Below are positions 37,336 through 45,501 of a stretch of DNA of 61,461 nt, piece by piece. The translations under genes were made by a program, and so were the position numbers. Positions within the stretch are counted from its first letter, which is position 1, and each line of letters starts with the position of its first letter. Source of the stretch: a virus; IMG/VR virus record IMGVR_UViG_3300042868_008304, positions 1 through 61,461 of that record; one strand, 5' to 3'. The notes beneath the pieces were generated by a model, which was not told the origin of the DNA, ran no database searches, and saw nothing but the letters and a program-made list of their open reading frames with translations.

Positions 37336-37641
37336 ATGAATGATGAGTCAGACAAAATTAAAAACTATACTAAGTTAATCGGTCGATATTTAAACATTAC
37401 TAAACCCAATGGTGTATCGGAGATTAAGTTTGAATTGAGACCAACAGGTGATGATGACGAATATTATATGTCTATAATGTATATTGTCCCTAGTGACAGC
37501 AAATATTTAAGTTATGCTGTTACAAAAAATGTTACACGAAATGAATGGAATCACCAAATAATAAAAGATATTAAAAATTATTTTGGGTTAAGAGTGATTA
37601 TCAATAACTCCGGAACAAGAAGCGAAGAATTTTTACAATAG
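37336..37641 (+). CDS. Small hypothetical protein
   Basis: 101 residues, mixed alpha/beta and soluble, not recognised. It starts the plus-strand tail operon, 11 bases before the gp14-like gene. Such a small acidic protein may be a regulator or minor structural part; no motif decides. Confidence 0.55.
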   Translation: MNDESDKIKNYTKLIGRYLNITKPNGVSEIKFELRPTGDDDEYYMSIMYIVPSDSKYLSYAVTKNVTRNEWNHQIIKDIKNYFGLRVIINNSGTRSEEFLQ

Positions 37642-37652
37642 ATAAAAAAAAT

Positions 37653-38165
37653 ATGAATAATAAAGTACCAATTACAAGAATAGGTAAGTTCTTCGGAGCG
37701 GAGGATTTCAAGTTAGAACAAGACTTCGGAACCGAATGGTTGCACGGGGATATGAACTTTACATTAGTTCTATATCGCGTTGATAGATATAAGACCAAAA
37801 CAGATGATGTTTATGGTGAGACCGTATCTGATGGTATTAAGTTTTTACCACCGGTCGAATTCAAAGGGTATGTTCAAATTATGGCACCTGAGAACAAATA
37901 TTTGGGAACTTCTAAAATTGACCAAATGGAGCCGGGTAATATGAAAGTGTCTGTTTATCAAAGAGATTTGGAAGAGTTGGATATTGATATTAGTTATGGT
38001 GATTACATTGGATACTATGAAACGGAAGATAAAGTAAGGTATTATACGGTTAATAACGATGGAAGGGTGACTTCTGACAACAAACATACTTTGGGTGGAT
38101 ACAAACCATTCTACAGAACTATTATGGCATCACCGGTTACAAATAACGAATTTAGAGGATTATAA
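37653..38165 (+). CDS. Neck protein, T4 gp14-like
   Basis: 170 residues. An ITRIGKFFG opening, LYRVDRYKTKTDDVYGE near 47 and a barrel-like stretch with FKGYVQIM, ISYGDYIGYY and KVRYYTVNN fit the shorter gp14-type head-to-tail joining proteins of T4-like phages, although T4 gp14 is 256 residues. It is followed by two small genes and the gp15-like protein, which supports a connector and neck module. Its stop overlaps the next start (TAATG). I rate the family guess as moderate; the structural role is likelier than the exact name. Confidence 0.45.
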   Translation: MNNKVPITRIGKFFGAEDFKLEQDFGTEWLHGDMNFTLVLYRVDRYKTKTDDVYGETVSDGIKFLPPVEFKGYVQIMAPENKYLGTSKIDQMEPGNMKVSVYQRDLEELDIDISYGDYIGYYETEDKVRYYTVNNDGRVTSDNKHTLGGYKPFYRTIMASPVTNNEFRGL

Positions 38166-38581
38166 TGAAAGTAATTATAACAGAAAATAAATTAACTAAT
38201 TCAATCTATAACTATATTGATGAAACCTTTAACCCAAATGATATGGATTGGGTTTATGGTCTTGGTATAGATGATGACGGATATGTCGATATTGATAAGG
38301 AAAATGAAAACTTTTTAATTTTTTTTAAAGGTGAGTGGGAAGGTGAAGAAGATTCTGATTCTGTTTTTCATTATTTTGATGTTGACTTCTATGATAAAAA
38401 TGACCCTTCACACAAACCATTTAGAGACCAAACACCGATTTTAGAAGTTTTGGGTGAGTATGCGAGACACTTAGATAGTATGTTTGATAACCATTGGCAC
38501 GAACCAATGAAAAAATGGTTCCAAGATAATTTTAATTTACCGGTTAAAACATTATCAACATATTACAATTATGGAAATTGA
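38165..38581 (+). CDS. Small acidic hypothetical protein
   Basis: 138 residues, strongly acidic (many Asp and Glu, DDDGYVDID near 38) with several Trp and Tyr. Not recognised. The start shares bases with the previous stop, and the stop overlaps the next gene by 11 bases, so it is part of a coupled operon. The negative charge resembles DNA-mimic or small inhibitor proteins, but nothing specific is visible. Confidence 0.55.
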   Translation: MKVIITENKLTNSIYNYIDETFNPNDMDWVYGLGIDDDGYVDIDKENENFLIFFKGEWEGEEDSDSVFHYFDVDFYDKNDPSHKPFRDQTPILEVLGEYARHLDSMFDNHWHEPMKKWFQDNFNLPVKTLSTYYNYGN

Positions 38582-38963
38582 AAATAATCATATAAATAAA
38601 AAAGTAATGGTGTATTATAATTTAAATAAACACACATTCTCAATCACATATAAAAATAAATTAATCTCACACGCAGACCACGTCAAATTAAACGATGTTG
38701 AATTTAGAGTTAGACCGGGAGGTAGAACAAGAGTGTTAAAAGATAAAAGAAAAAATGTTCACGCATTTGTAATCGGAACATTACTTGAATATTGTAAATA
38801 TCCTTGTGAGAGTTTACCTAATGACATAAATGATAACATTGTTACCTATGACCCATACAAATACAGTTCTTATGTTATAAAAGATACAAAAGAACCAATA
38901 TATAATGTGGGGGGAGTAGAAATGATAAATTCAAGAAACAAAATATTTATAACAAAACAATAA
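38571..38963 (+). CDS. Small basic hypothetical protein
   Basis: 130 residues, basic, with VEFRVRPGGRTRVLKDKRKNVHAFVIG in the middle. Not recognised. Its opposite charge to the acidic protein it overlaps is noticeable and could mean that they pair, though this is only inference. It ends two bases before the gp15-like gene. Confidence 0.5.
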   Translation: MEIENNHINKKVMVYYNLNKHTFSITYKNKLISHADHVKLNDVEFRVRPGGRTRVLKDKRKNVHAFVIGTLLEYCKYPCESLPNDINDNIVTYDPYKYSSYVIKDTKEPIYNVGGVEMINSRNKIFITKQ

Positions 38964-38964
38964 A

Positions 38965-39999
38965 ATGGGTTTACCAAGTAAAATAAAGAAAAATTTACCA
39001 TTAACGGAACCAAAAACTCTTTTACCAAGAAGAGAAGAACTTTTGGAAAAAATCAATAAAGACGGAACTTATCTTCCAAAATCTTTATTACACGCTGATT
39101 TGGACAGAGGATTTTTAGATTTTGTTAAGAATGATTTAAAAGTTGTTGTTGAAGGTAAAACTATTCCAACTGTTGATATTTTGGTTACAACTCAGAATTG
39201 GGCTCAATTTACTGAAACTTGGAATTTTCAAAACATAGATAAAAATGCTGAACCACCGTTCATTACCGTAGTTAGAACACCTGAAGTTAAATTTGGAAGT
39301 AATCCAGCGATTTTATATAATATCCCAAATAGAAGACAATATTTTTACGCACAAGTTCCGACTTTTGATGGGCAAAGAAATGGAATGGATGTTTATACTA
39401 TCCCACAACCTGTTCCGGTAGATATTACTTATTCAGTTAAAATTGTTTGTAATAGAATGAGAGAATTAAATAAACTCAATCAAACTATTATTGAAAAATT
39501 TTCTTCTCGACAAGCGTATGCGGTTATTAAAGGTCATTACATTCCAATTATTATGGGTAACATTACTGATGAATCAGTAATGGAAGTTGAAAAAAGAAAA
39601 TATTACATTCAAACTTATGAATTTACAATGTTAGGGTTTTTAATTGACGAAGATGAATTTGAAGTATCTCCGGCAATAACAAGAGTTTTACAGGTTGTTG
39701 AGTTTGAAAAAAAGACAACAAGACGAAATAAAAAGAAACCTGTTGAAGAGGGCCCGGGAAGTCAGGCATTATTTTTAGTTGGTAATACGACACTAACACA
39801 ATTATTTAGTTATGTTGTTGACATTAAAATTGGTGATACAATAAATGTAGATTCATTTGATGTTTATATTAATGACGATTACTATGGGTCTGATTTAGAA
39901 TTAATACAAATTAATTCAGGTGATGTGTTAAGGTTAGAGATTGTTAAAGATAATCCATCAACGGAATCAACAATTCAATTCATAGATAAGATATTTTAG
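38965..39999 (+). CDS. Tail completion/sheath stabiliser, T4 gp15-like
   Basis: 344 residues. The central region (VPTVDILVTTQNWAQF near 65, PFITVVRTPEV near 92, VDITYSVKIVCNRMRELNKLN near 153, then GHYIPIIMG) matches the gp15 architecture of an IYELSIFTR-like strand and paired helix that forms the hexameric ring capping the tail. T4 gp15 is 272 residues; the extra C-terminal 90 form a small beta domain. It precedes the sheath gene, as expected for a tail-terminator. Its stop codon overlaps the stop of the minus-strand gene at 39996. Confidence 0.55.
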   Translation: MGLPSKIKKNLPLTEPKTLLPRREELLEKINKDGTYLPKSLLHADLDRGFLDFVKNDLKVVVEGKTIPTVDILVTTQNWAQFTETWNFQNIDKNAEPPFITVVRTPEVKFGSNPAILYNIPNRRQYFYAQVPTFDGQRNGMDVYTIPQPVPVDITYSVKIVCNRMRELNKLNQTIIEKFSSRQAYAVIKGHYIPIIMGNITDESVMEVEKRKYYIQTYEFTMLGFLIDEDEFEVSPAITRVLQVVEFEKKTTRRNKKKPVEEGPGSQALFLVGNTTLTQLFSYVVDIKIGDTINVDSFDVYINDDYYGSDLELIQINSGDVLRLEIVKDNPSTESTIQFIDKIF

Positions 40000-40160
40000 T
40001 CTTCTCCATAAACATCTTTTTTAGGTTTACACTTTTCAATAATTAACCTTTCTAAAAACCGATACATTTTAATACCTCTCTTTTCACAGTAGGTTTTAAG
40101 AATCTCGTGTGTCTCCACAGATATCTTTAAATTTTTAATCTTTTTGATGTCTTTATCCAT
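39996..40160 (-). CDS. 54-residue helical protein, ribbon-helix-helix-like
   Basis: This short gene reads on the minus strand from the ATG at 40160 to a TAA overlapping the stop of the gp15-like gene. The protein is highly basic and helical. KNLKISVETHEILKTYC resembles the beta strand and first helix of Arc/MetJ-type ribbon-helix-helix DNA-binding proteins, and KRGIKMYRFLERLIIEK the turn and second helix. Length fits a minimal RHH dimer. A TATTTATA motif lies 35 bases upstream on the same strand, and about 117 bases separate its start from the sheath start. It may be a local regulator of the tail genes; homology is a guess from pattern. Confidence 0.65.
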   Translation of the reverse strand: MDKDIKKIKNLKISVETHEILKTYCEKRGIKMYRFLERLIIEKCKPKKDVYGED

Positions 40161-40195
40161 AAGTAGAAAAAAGGTAGAAAATAATCTCCCTAAAA

Positions 40196-40203
40196 TATAA
40201 ATA
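40196..40203 (-). promoter_or_regulatory. TATTTATA motif upstream of small RHH-like gene
   Basis: A minus-strand copy, 35 bases before the ATG at 40160. It shows that the motif tracks gene orientation. Confidence 0.45.
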
Positions 40204-40239
40204 GTTGCTACGAAGTAAAGTATTTTGATTTTTTTTTAA

Positions 40240-40247
40240 TATTTATA
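40240..40247 (+). promoter_or_regulatory. TATTTATA motif upstream of sheath gene
   Basis: TATTTATATATAAATA forms a near-palindrome, 30 bases before the sheath ATG. The second half is the reverse complement TATAAATA. Confidence 0.45.
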
Positions 40248-40277
40248 TATAAATAAAATTATAAACAAAACAAACTA

Positions 40278-43200
40278 ATGGCAACAAACAGCAAAGTATT
40301 CGTATCTCCCGGGGTATATACTTCCGAAGTTGATTTAAGTTTCGTAGCACAAAGTGTGGGGGTAACCACATTAGGTATTGTTGGTGAAACACAAAAAGGA
40401 CCAGCATTCGAACCTATCTTTATACGAAATTTCGATGAATTCTCAACTTTTTTTGGAGGAACATCCCCTGAAAAGTTTATTAATACACAAATACCGAAGT
40501 ATGAAGCTTCGTATATCGCAAAATCTTATTTACAACAATCAAATCAATTGTTTGTTACAAGAATTTTGGGATTGTCAGGATATGACGCGGGACCATCTTG
40601 GTCTTTTAGAACGATAGCGAATGTTGATAAAACAACAGTTGATTTTGACTGTTCAGGTAGTACATATGATTTTACATCATGTGAATCTATATGTACAGGA
40701 TATACGGAATATTCATTCACATTACCGTTTACCGGATGTAATAATGATATAAGTTCAGTTGTCTTTGGTGCATTTACAGGTGATGAATCGATAATAACAA
40801 ATAAATTTAATGAAACTTATGAAAATTTTAACGGAACATCGTCAACAATAATTTCAGATTTCCAACAACAAGTTTTCAATGTTATTGTTTCCTCAACAAC
40901 TTTATCAACTTCAGCAACCTCATTATACTGTTATGGTACAATATTAGGTGATGATTACGATAATTTAGTTTCAATAGGTTATACAAACGTAACAAACGTA
41001 TTCGACGTAAACAATGTTGATTCACATTTAGCTGATTATACTGCTCCAGAGAATGACCCTTGGTATTACGCATTATTTGATAATAATAATGGTAGTTATA
41101 CAGGTAGTTCTTACTATACGGTAATCGATACTCTTGGACAAAGTTCTACATCATCAAATTGTTCATCTTTCTATTCATTTAGTGTTCTTGGTGTTGCAGG
41201 AAGTATTAATTACAATAACAGCACAATTAGTGTTGTTTTACCTTTTGCGACTTTTTCAGGAACAAATTTATCAACTATTGTTCCAACGTTTAGTGCTTGT
41301 TGTACAGGTGTAACGGTAAATTTATCAGCACAAACTAGTAATGTATCGGTTGTTAATTTTTCAACAGGTGCTGTTACATATCTTTTAATACCTAACGATG
41401 GTAGTTCAACAGGAACATCTTTTAACGTAACCGTTGAAATACAAAATCCTTGTAACCCACTAACATCAGGTAATACTGGAAACTATACTTCAGGTTCAAT
41501 TAAAACTTGTTATACGGGTAGTGTTAGAGGTTCTGTTTATGTTTATACAGGAACATCTTATACAGACTTTGACGATTTAATTCTTGCAACACTTCGTTCA
41601 AGAGGTATTGCGACTTATGGTGCGGGTAGTGATGGACCAACTTATCAAGTAAATGATGTGACCGATGTAACAATGAATTGTACAGGTGGATACTCAAGTA
41701 TTGGTAAAAATCCTTATTCTGAATTTGGTTTAAACATAACTGATAAGGATAATAATACATTTTTCTTTGAAACCTCATTTAGTGAGTCAGATTCTAAATA
41801 TTTACCAAAAGTATTTGGTTCTTCAAACTTTGCAAAACCAAGAACTACGGTTCCATTATTTGTAGAAGAGAGATTTCAAACATTATTAAACTATGGTTAT
41901 AATAAAGGTTATATTAGAGGTATTAATTGTAATTTAGTTGGATTACCAAGAGCTAATAACAGTAATAACGATATGTCTTCGATAGCGTTTTATTTAGAAA
42001 AATACCAAACACCGTCTTCCCCTTGGGTTGTATCTGAATTAAGAGGTAGTAAAGTATACAATCTATTCAGATTCACAACAGTTTCTGATGGTGATGACGC
42101 TAACACTGAGGTTAAAATTTCAATAGCAAATATGTCATTTGGTAATTTAACTTTTGATATTTTAGTTAGAGATTTTTATGACACAGATAATAATCCTGTT
42201 GTTATTGAGAAATTCACAAATTGTTCGATGAATCCTCAGGATAATGCGTTTGTTGGACAAAAAATTGGTACTGCCGATGGAGAATACGCGTTGAACTCAA
42301 AATACATTATGGTTGAGATGAATGAGGACGCACCGATTGATGCGTTACCTTGTGGTTTCCAAGGATTTAGATTTAGAAATTACGCAACTTCTAGACCACC
42401 GTTCCCAATTTATAAAACTAAATATGATTACCCTGGAGAGGTTGTATTTGACCCACCATTTGGATTAAGTTCAGGTTCTAACTTGGCAATCCAAAGTCCG
42501 GGCGATAATGTTCGTAGAACTTACTTAGGTATTTCTACAGGATATGGTGCAGGATATGACCCTGATTTCTTCCAATATAAAGGTAAACAATTACCATTAG
42601 ATTTATGTACAGCTGTGGAAGGGAATGATTGGACATATAAAACAAGAGGATTCCATATGGATGTTAACGCATCATCAATTGTTTATCCGGGAACATCTAA
42701 CCCAGAATTCTTTGTTGGTGACGCACCATTTACATCAGACCCTGATAGTGAAGTTAGTCCTTATTACAGAATTTATTCACGTAAATTCTCATTATTAGTT
42801 CAAGGAGGATTTGATGGTTGGGATATCTATAGAGAATCTAGAACAAATACCGACACATTTAAATTAGGTAGAAGAGGTTACTTAAACGGGGCTTGTACAA
42901 GTATACAATATCCAACGGCAACAGGATGGGGAGCATTCAAGAAAATTACTGTTGGAAAAAATAATGTTGATTGGGCAAACACCGATTATTACGCTTACTT
43001 ATTAGGACAACAAACATTCTCTAATCCTGAGGCGGTGAATATTAACTTATTTGTTACTCCGGGTATTGATTATGTTAATAATTCTGATTTAGTTGAAGAT
43101 GCGATTGAGATGATTGAATTTAACAGAGCTGACTCATTATACGTTTGTACAACACCGGATATTGATTTGTTTATGCCAACAGTAAACTTGGCAACTGATT

Positions 43201-43871
43201 TAATTTACCCTCAAGAGGCAATAAATAACTTAGAAACTACAGGAGTCGACTCTAACTATACCGCAACATACTACCCTTGGGTATTAACAAGAGATAGTGT
43301 TAACAATACACAAATCTACTTACCACCAACGGCAGAAGTTGTTAGAAACTTAGCGTTAACCGACAACATCGCTTTCCCTTGGTTCGCGGCGGCAGGTTAC
43401 ACAAGAGGTATCGTAAACGCAATCAAAGCGAGAAAGAAACTTACTCAAGAAGATAGAGACACCCTTTACCAAGGACGTATCAATCCAATTGCAACTTTCT
43501 CTGATGTTGGGACGGTAATTTGGGGTAATAAAACACTACAAGTGGCTCAATCGGCACTTGATAGAATAAACGTAAGAAGATTATTACTTCAAGCTCGTAA
43601 ATTGATTTCAGCGGTATCTGTAAGATTATTGTTTGAACAAAACGACCAAAAAGTAAGACAAGACTTCTTAGACGCGGTTAACCCTATCTTGGATGCTATC
43701 AGAAGAGACAGAGGTTTATATGATTTCCGAGTTACAGTATCGTCAGATACGGCTGATTTAGATAGAAATCAAATGACAGGTAAGATTTACATCAAACCAA
43801 CCAAATCGTTAGAATTTATAGACATTACGTTCTATATTACTCCAACAGGAGCTTCTTTCGAGAATATATAA
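40278..43871 (+). CDS. 18-like: Tail sheath protein, gp18-like, enlarged
   Basis: 1197 residues, against 659 for T4 gp18. The N-terminus (FVSPGVYTSEVDLSF, then GIVGETQKGPAFEP) and C-terminus (FPWFAAAGYTRGIV near 1034, RRLLLQARKLI, LYDFRVTVSSDTAD, MTGKIYIKPTKSLEFIDITFYI) are classic contractile sheath core motifs. Roughly residues 115-540 form an insertion with paired cysteines and at least one immunoglobulin-like stretch (SNCSSFYSFSVLGVAG to VEIQNPCNPL). Sheath insertions map to the outer surface in known structures, so this probably adds knobs to the tail. An A-rich leader without a Shine-Dalgarno sequence precedes the ATG. A hairpin follows the stop. Confidence 0.9.
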   Translation: MATNSKVFVSPGVYTSEVDLSFVAQSVGVTTLGIVGETQKGPAFEPIFIRNFDEFSTFFGGTSPEKFINTQIPKYEASYIAKSYLQQSNQLFVTRILGLSGYDAGPSWSFRTIANVDKTTVDFDCSGSTYDFTSCESICTGYTEYSFTLPFTGCNNDISSVVFGAFTGDESIITNKFNETYENFNGTSSTIISDFQQQVFNVIVSSTTLSTSATSLYCYGTILGDDYDNLVSIGYTNVTNVFDVNNVDSHLADYTAPENDPWYYALFDNNNGSYTGSSYYTVIDTLGQSSTSSNCSSFYSFSVLGVAGSINYNNSTISVVLPFATFSGTNLSTIVPTFSACCTGVTVNLSAQTSNVSVVNFSTGAVTYLLIPNDGSSTGTSFNVTVEIQNPCNPLTSGNTGNYTSGSIKTCYTGSVRGSVYVYTGTSYTDFDDLILATLRSRGIATYGAGSDGPTYQVNDVTDVTMNCTGGYSSIGKNPYSEFGLNITDKDNNTFFFETSFSESDSKYLPKVFGSSNFAKPRTTVPLFVEERFQTLLNYGYNKGYIRGINCNLVGLPRANNSNNDMSSIAFYLEKYQTPSSPWVVSELRGSKVYNLFRFTTVSDGDDANTEVKISIANMSFGNLTFDILVRDFYDTDNNPVVIEKFTNCSMNPQDNAFVGQKIGTADGEYALNSKYIMVEMNEDAPIDALPCGFQGFRFRNYATSRPPFPIYKTKYDYPGEVVFDPPFGLSSGSNLAIQSPGDNVRRTYLGISTGYGAGYDPDFFQYKGKQLPLDLCTAVEGNDWTYKTRGFHMDVNASSIVYPGTSNPEFFVGDAPFTSDPDSEVSPYYRIYSRKFSLLVQGGFDGWDIYRESRTNTDTFKLGRRGYLNGACTSIQYPTATGWGAFKKITVGKNNVDWANTDYYAYLLGQQTFSNPEAVNINLFVTPGIDYVNNSDLVEDAIEMIEFNRADSLYVCTTPDIDLFMPTVNLATDLIYPQEAINNLETTGVDSNYTATYYPWVLTRDSVNNTQIYLPPTAEVVRNLALTDNIAFPWFAAAGYTRGIVNAIKARKKLTQEDRDTLYQGRINPIATFSDVGTVIWGNKTLQVAQSALDRINVRRLLLQARKLISAVSVRLLFEQNDQKVRQDFLDAVNPILDAIRRDRGLYDFRVTVSSDTADLDRNQMTGKIYIKPTKSLEFIDITFYITPTGASFENI

Positions 43872-43880
43872 TAAATAAAA

Positions 43881-43909
43881 TTATGACCCATTGTAATAGT
43901 GGGTCATAA
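43881..43909. terminator. Hairpin after sheath gene, no T-run
   Basis: A perfect 10-bp stem TTATGACCCA/TGGGTCATAA with a 9-base loop. It lacks a T-tract, so it may be a weak terminator, an mRNA stabiliser or a processing site rather than a true terminator. Confidence 0.5.
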
Positions 43910-43928
43910 TAAGCCTTAATATAAAGAT

Positions 43929-44747
43929 ATGTTAAAAAATAGAATAAAAGAAGGTATTGACGAGTTTGGTGCCCCCGATGAAAAGTATTACGCGTTTGAT
44001 TGGGATGATAACATTGTTTCAATGCCAACAAAGATAATCTTGAAAGATGAAGAAGGTGACGAAGTAGGAATGTCTACTGAAGATTTTGCAACTTACAGAG
44101 AAGAAGTTGGAAAAGAACCTTTAGAATTTGATGGTCACACAATCGTAGGGTTTGCAAACGACCCTTTTAGATGGTTTGGTGTAAAGGGTGATAAACAATT
44201 TATTGTTGATGCGATAACCGCAAAACCGGGTCCGGCTTGGGATGATTTTGTTGAGGCAATTAATAACGGTTCAATTTTTTCAATTGTTACCGCTAGAGGA
44301 CACACACCTTCAATATTAAAAGAGGCTTGTTACAATTATATTGTGTCAAATACAAATGGGATTGATTCAGACGAATTGGTTAAAAATTTAGAAAAATATC
44401 GTGATTTAGCGGATGAAGAAAATGTCTCTAAAAGAGAAATGATTCGAGAATATTTAGACTTGTGTAGATTTTATCCGGTAAGTTACGGTGAGGGTTCTGC
44501 AACAAATCCGGAACAAGGTAAAATTAACGCATTAAAAGAGTTTGTTCAATATGTTAAGGCGATGTCTCAACATATACAAAAGAAAGCTTTCTTAAAAAAT
44601 AAAATAAATAATTATTTTGTCCCTAAGATAGGTTTTTCAGATGACGACTTAAAAAATGTGGATGTAGTGAAAAAACATTTTGAGCAAGACCCAGAGAATA
44701 TAATTAAAACATATTCAACAGCAGGAGGAATTAAAAAAGAATATTAA
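43929..44747 (+). CDS. HAD-like hydrolase-fold protein between sheath and tube
   Basis: 272 residues. FDWDDN (Asp24, Asp26) stands where HAD enzymes have DxDGT, IVTARGH near 119 fits motif II, and VPKIGFSDDDLKNV near 235 the acidic motif IV. Replacement of GT by DN after the second Asp is atypical, but both key acids are retained, so phosphatase activity is possible. The long helical insert (about 145-225) is a cap candidate. It sits between sheath and tube genes, where T4 has none. A structural or assembly role is conceivable. The substrate is unknown. Confidence 0.55.
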   Translation: MLKNRIKEGIDEFGAPDEKYYAFDWDDNIVSMPTKIILKDEEGDEVGMSTEDFATYREEVGKEPLEFDGHTIVGFANDPFRWFGVKGDKQFIVDAITAKPGPAWDDFVEAINNGSIFSIVTARGHTPSILKEACYNYIVSNTNGIDSDELVKNLEKYRDLADEENVSKREMIREYLDLCRFYPVSYGEGSATNPEQGKINALKEFVQYVKAMSQHIQKKAFLKNKINNYFVPKIGFSDDDLKNVDVVKKHFEQDPENIIKTYSTAGGIKKEY

Positions 44748-44860
44748 AATATTTATTATAAAATAATTAATAAATAAAAACTATTAATATAAAAACTAGG
44801 ATTTCTAGAATGATAGATTTTTTAATTCTAAAAGTCAAGAGAAAAAAATTAAATAGGTTA

Positions 44861-44868
44861 TATTTATA
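44861..44868 (+). promoter_or_regulatory. TATTTATA motif upstream of tube gene
   Basis: TATTTATAATAAAC, 42 bases before the tube ATG. A weaker copy, TATTTATT, lies at 44750-44757, directly after the HAD-like gene. Confidence 0.45.
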
Positions 44869-44910
44869 ATAAACAAGATAAAAAAATAAAAATTAAAAAA
44901 CAAATAGAAA

Positions 44911-45399
44911 ATGGCTGATTTATTAATGAAAATGCCCATACCGTATGAACCAAAAAGACAAAATAGGTTTATTGTACGATTCCCTTCTACATTAGGGATT
45001 AACGAATGGTTTGTAGAGTCGGCTGCTAGACCACATATCACTATTAAAGACGTTGAGATACCCTTTTTAAACACTTCAACTTATGTTGCGGGTAGATTTA
45101 CTTGGGGAACAATTAATGTCAAATTTAGAGACCCAATTGGACCTTCAGCATCACAAGCACTTATGGAATGGGTGCGTTTATGTGCGGAGTCTGTTACAGG
45201 ACGTATGGGATATGCTGCGGGGTATAAGAAAAACATTGACCTTGAGATGTTAGACCCAACAGGTGTTGTTGTTGAAAAATGGATATTAGAAGGAACTTTC
45301 TTATCTGATGTTAACTTTGATACTTTAGCTTATAGTTCAGACGCATTGGCAACAATTTCTGCGACACTTCGTATGGATAGATGTGTATTAGTTTACTAA
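44911..45399 (+). CDS. 19-like: Tail tube protein, gp19-like
   Basis: 162 residues, T4 gp19 being 163. The KRQNRFIVRFPSTLGINEWFVESAARP start, ITIKDVEIPFLNTSTYVAGRFTWG and the closing LATISATLRMDRCVLVY are the standard tube pattern; the protein stacks as hexamers inside the sheath. A terminator follows, isolating it from the chaperone. Tube, chaperone and tape measure are in the order seen across tailed phages. Confidence 0.9.
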   Translation: MADLLMKMPIPYEPKRQNRFIVRFPSTLGINEWFVESAARPHITIKDVEIPFLNTSTYVAGRFTWGTINVKFRDPIGPSASQALMEWVRLCAESVTGRMGYAAGYKKNIDLEMLDPTGVVVEKWILEGTFLSDVNFDTLAYSSDALATISATLRMDRCVLVY

Positions 45400-45422
45400 T
45401 CAATTAAAATAAAATATATTAC

Positions 45423-45451
45423 ACCCTACATTTAATTATGTGGGGTTTTTT
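45423..45451 (+). terminator. Terminator after tube gene
   Basis: A 9-bp stem ACCCTACAT/ATGTGGGGT with one G-U pair and a 6-base loop, followed by six T residues. Confidence 0.8.
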
Positions 45452-45477
45452 ATTTATATAAAAAAAACATATCCTAT

Positions 45478-45485
45478 TATTTATA
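45478..45485 (+). promoter_or_regulatory. TATTTATA motif upstream of tail chaperone
   Basis: TATTTATAATAAAAAC, 16 bases before the ATG at 45502. It follows the terminator at 45423, consistent with separate transcription of chaperone and tape measure. Confidence 0.45.
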
Positions 45486-45501
45486 ATAAAAACAAAATTA
45501 T

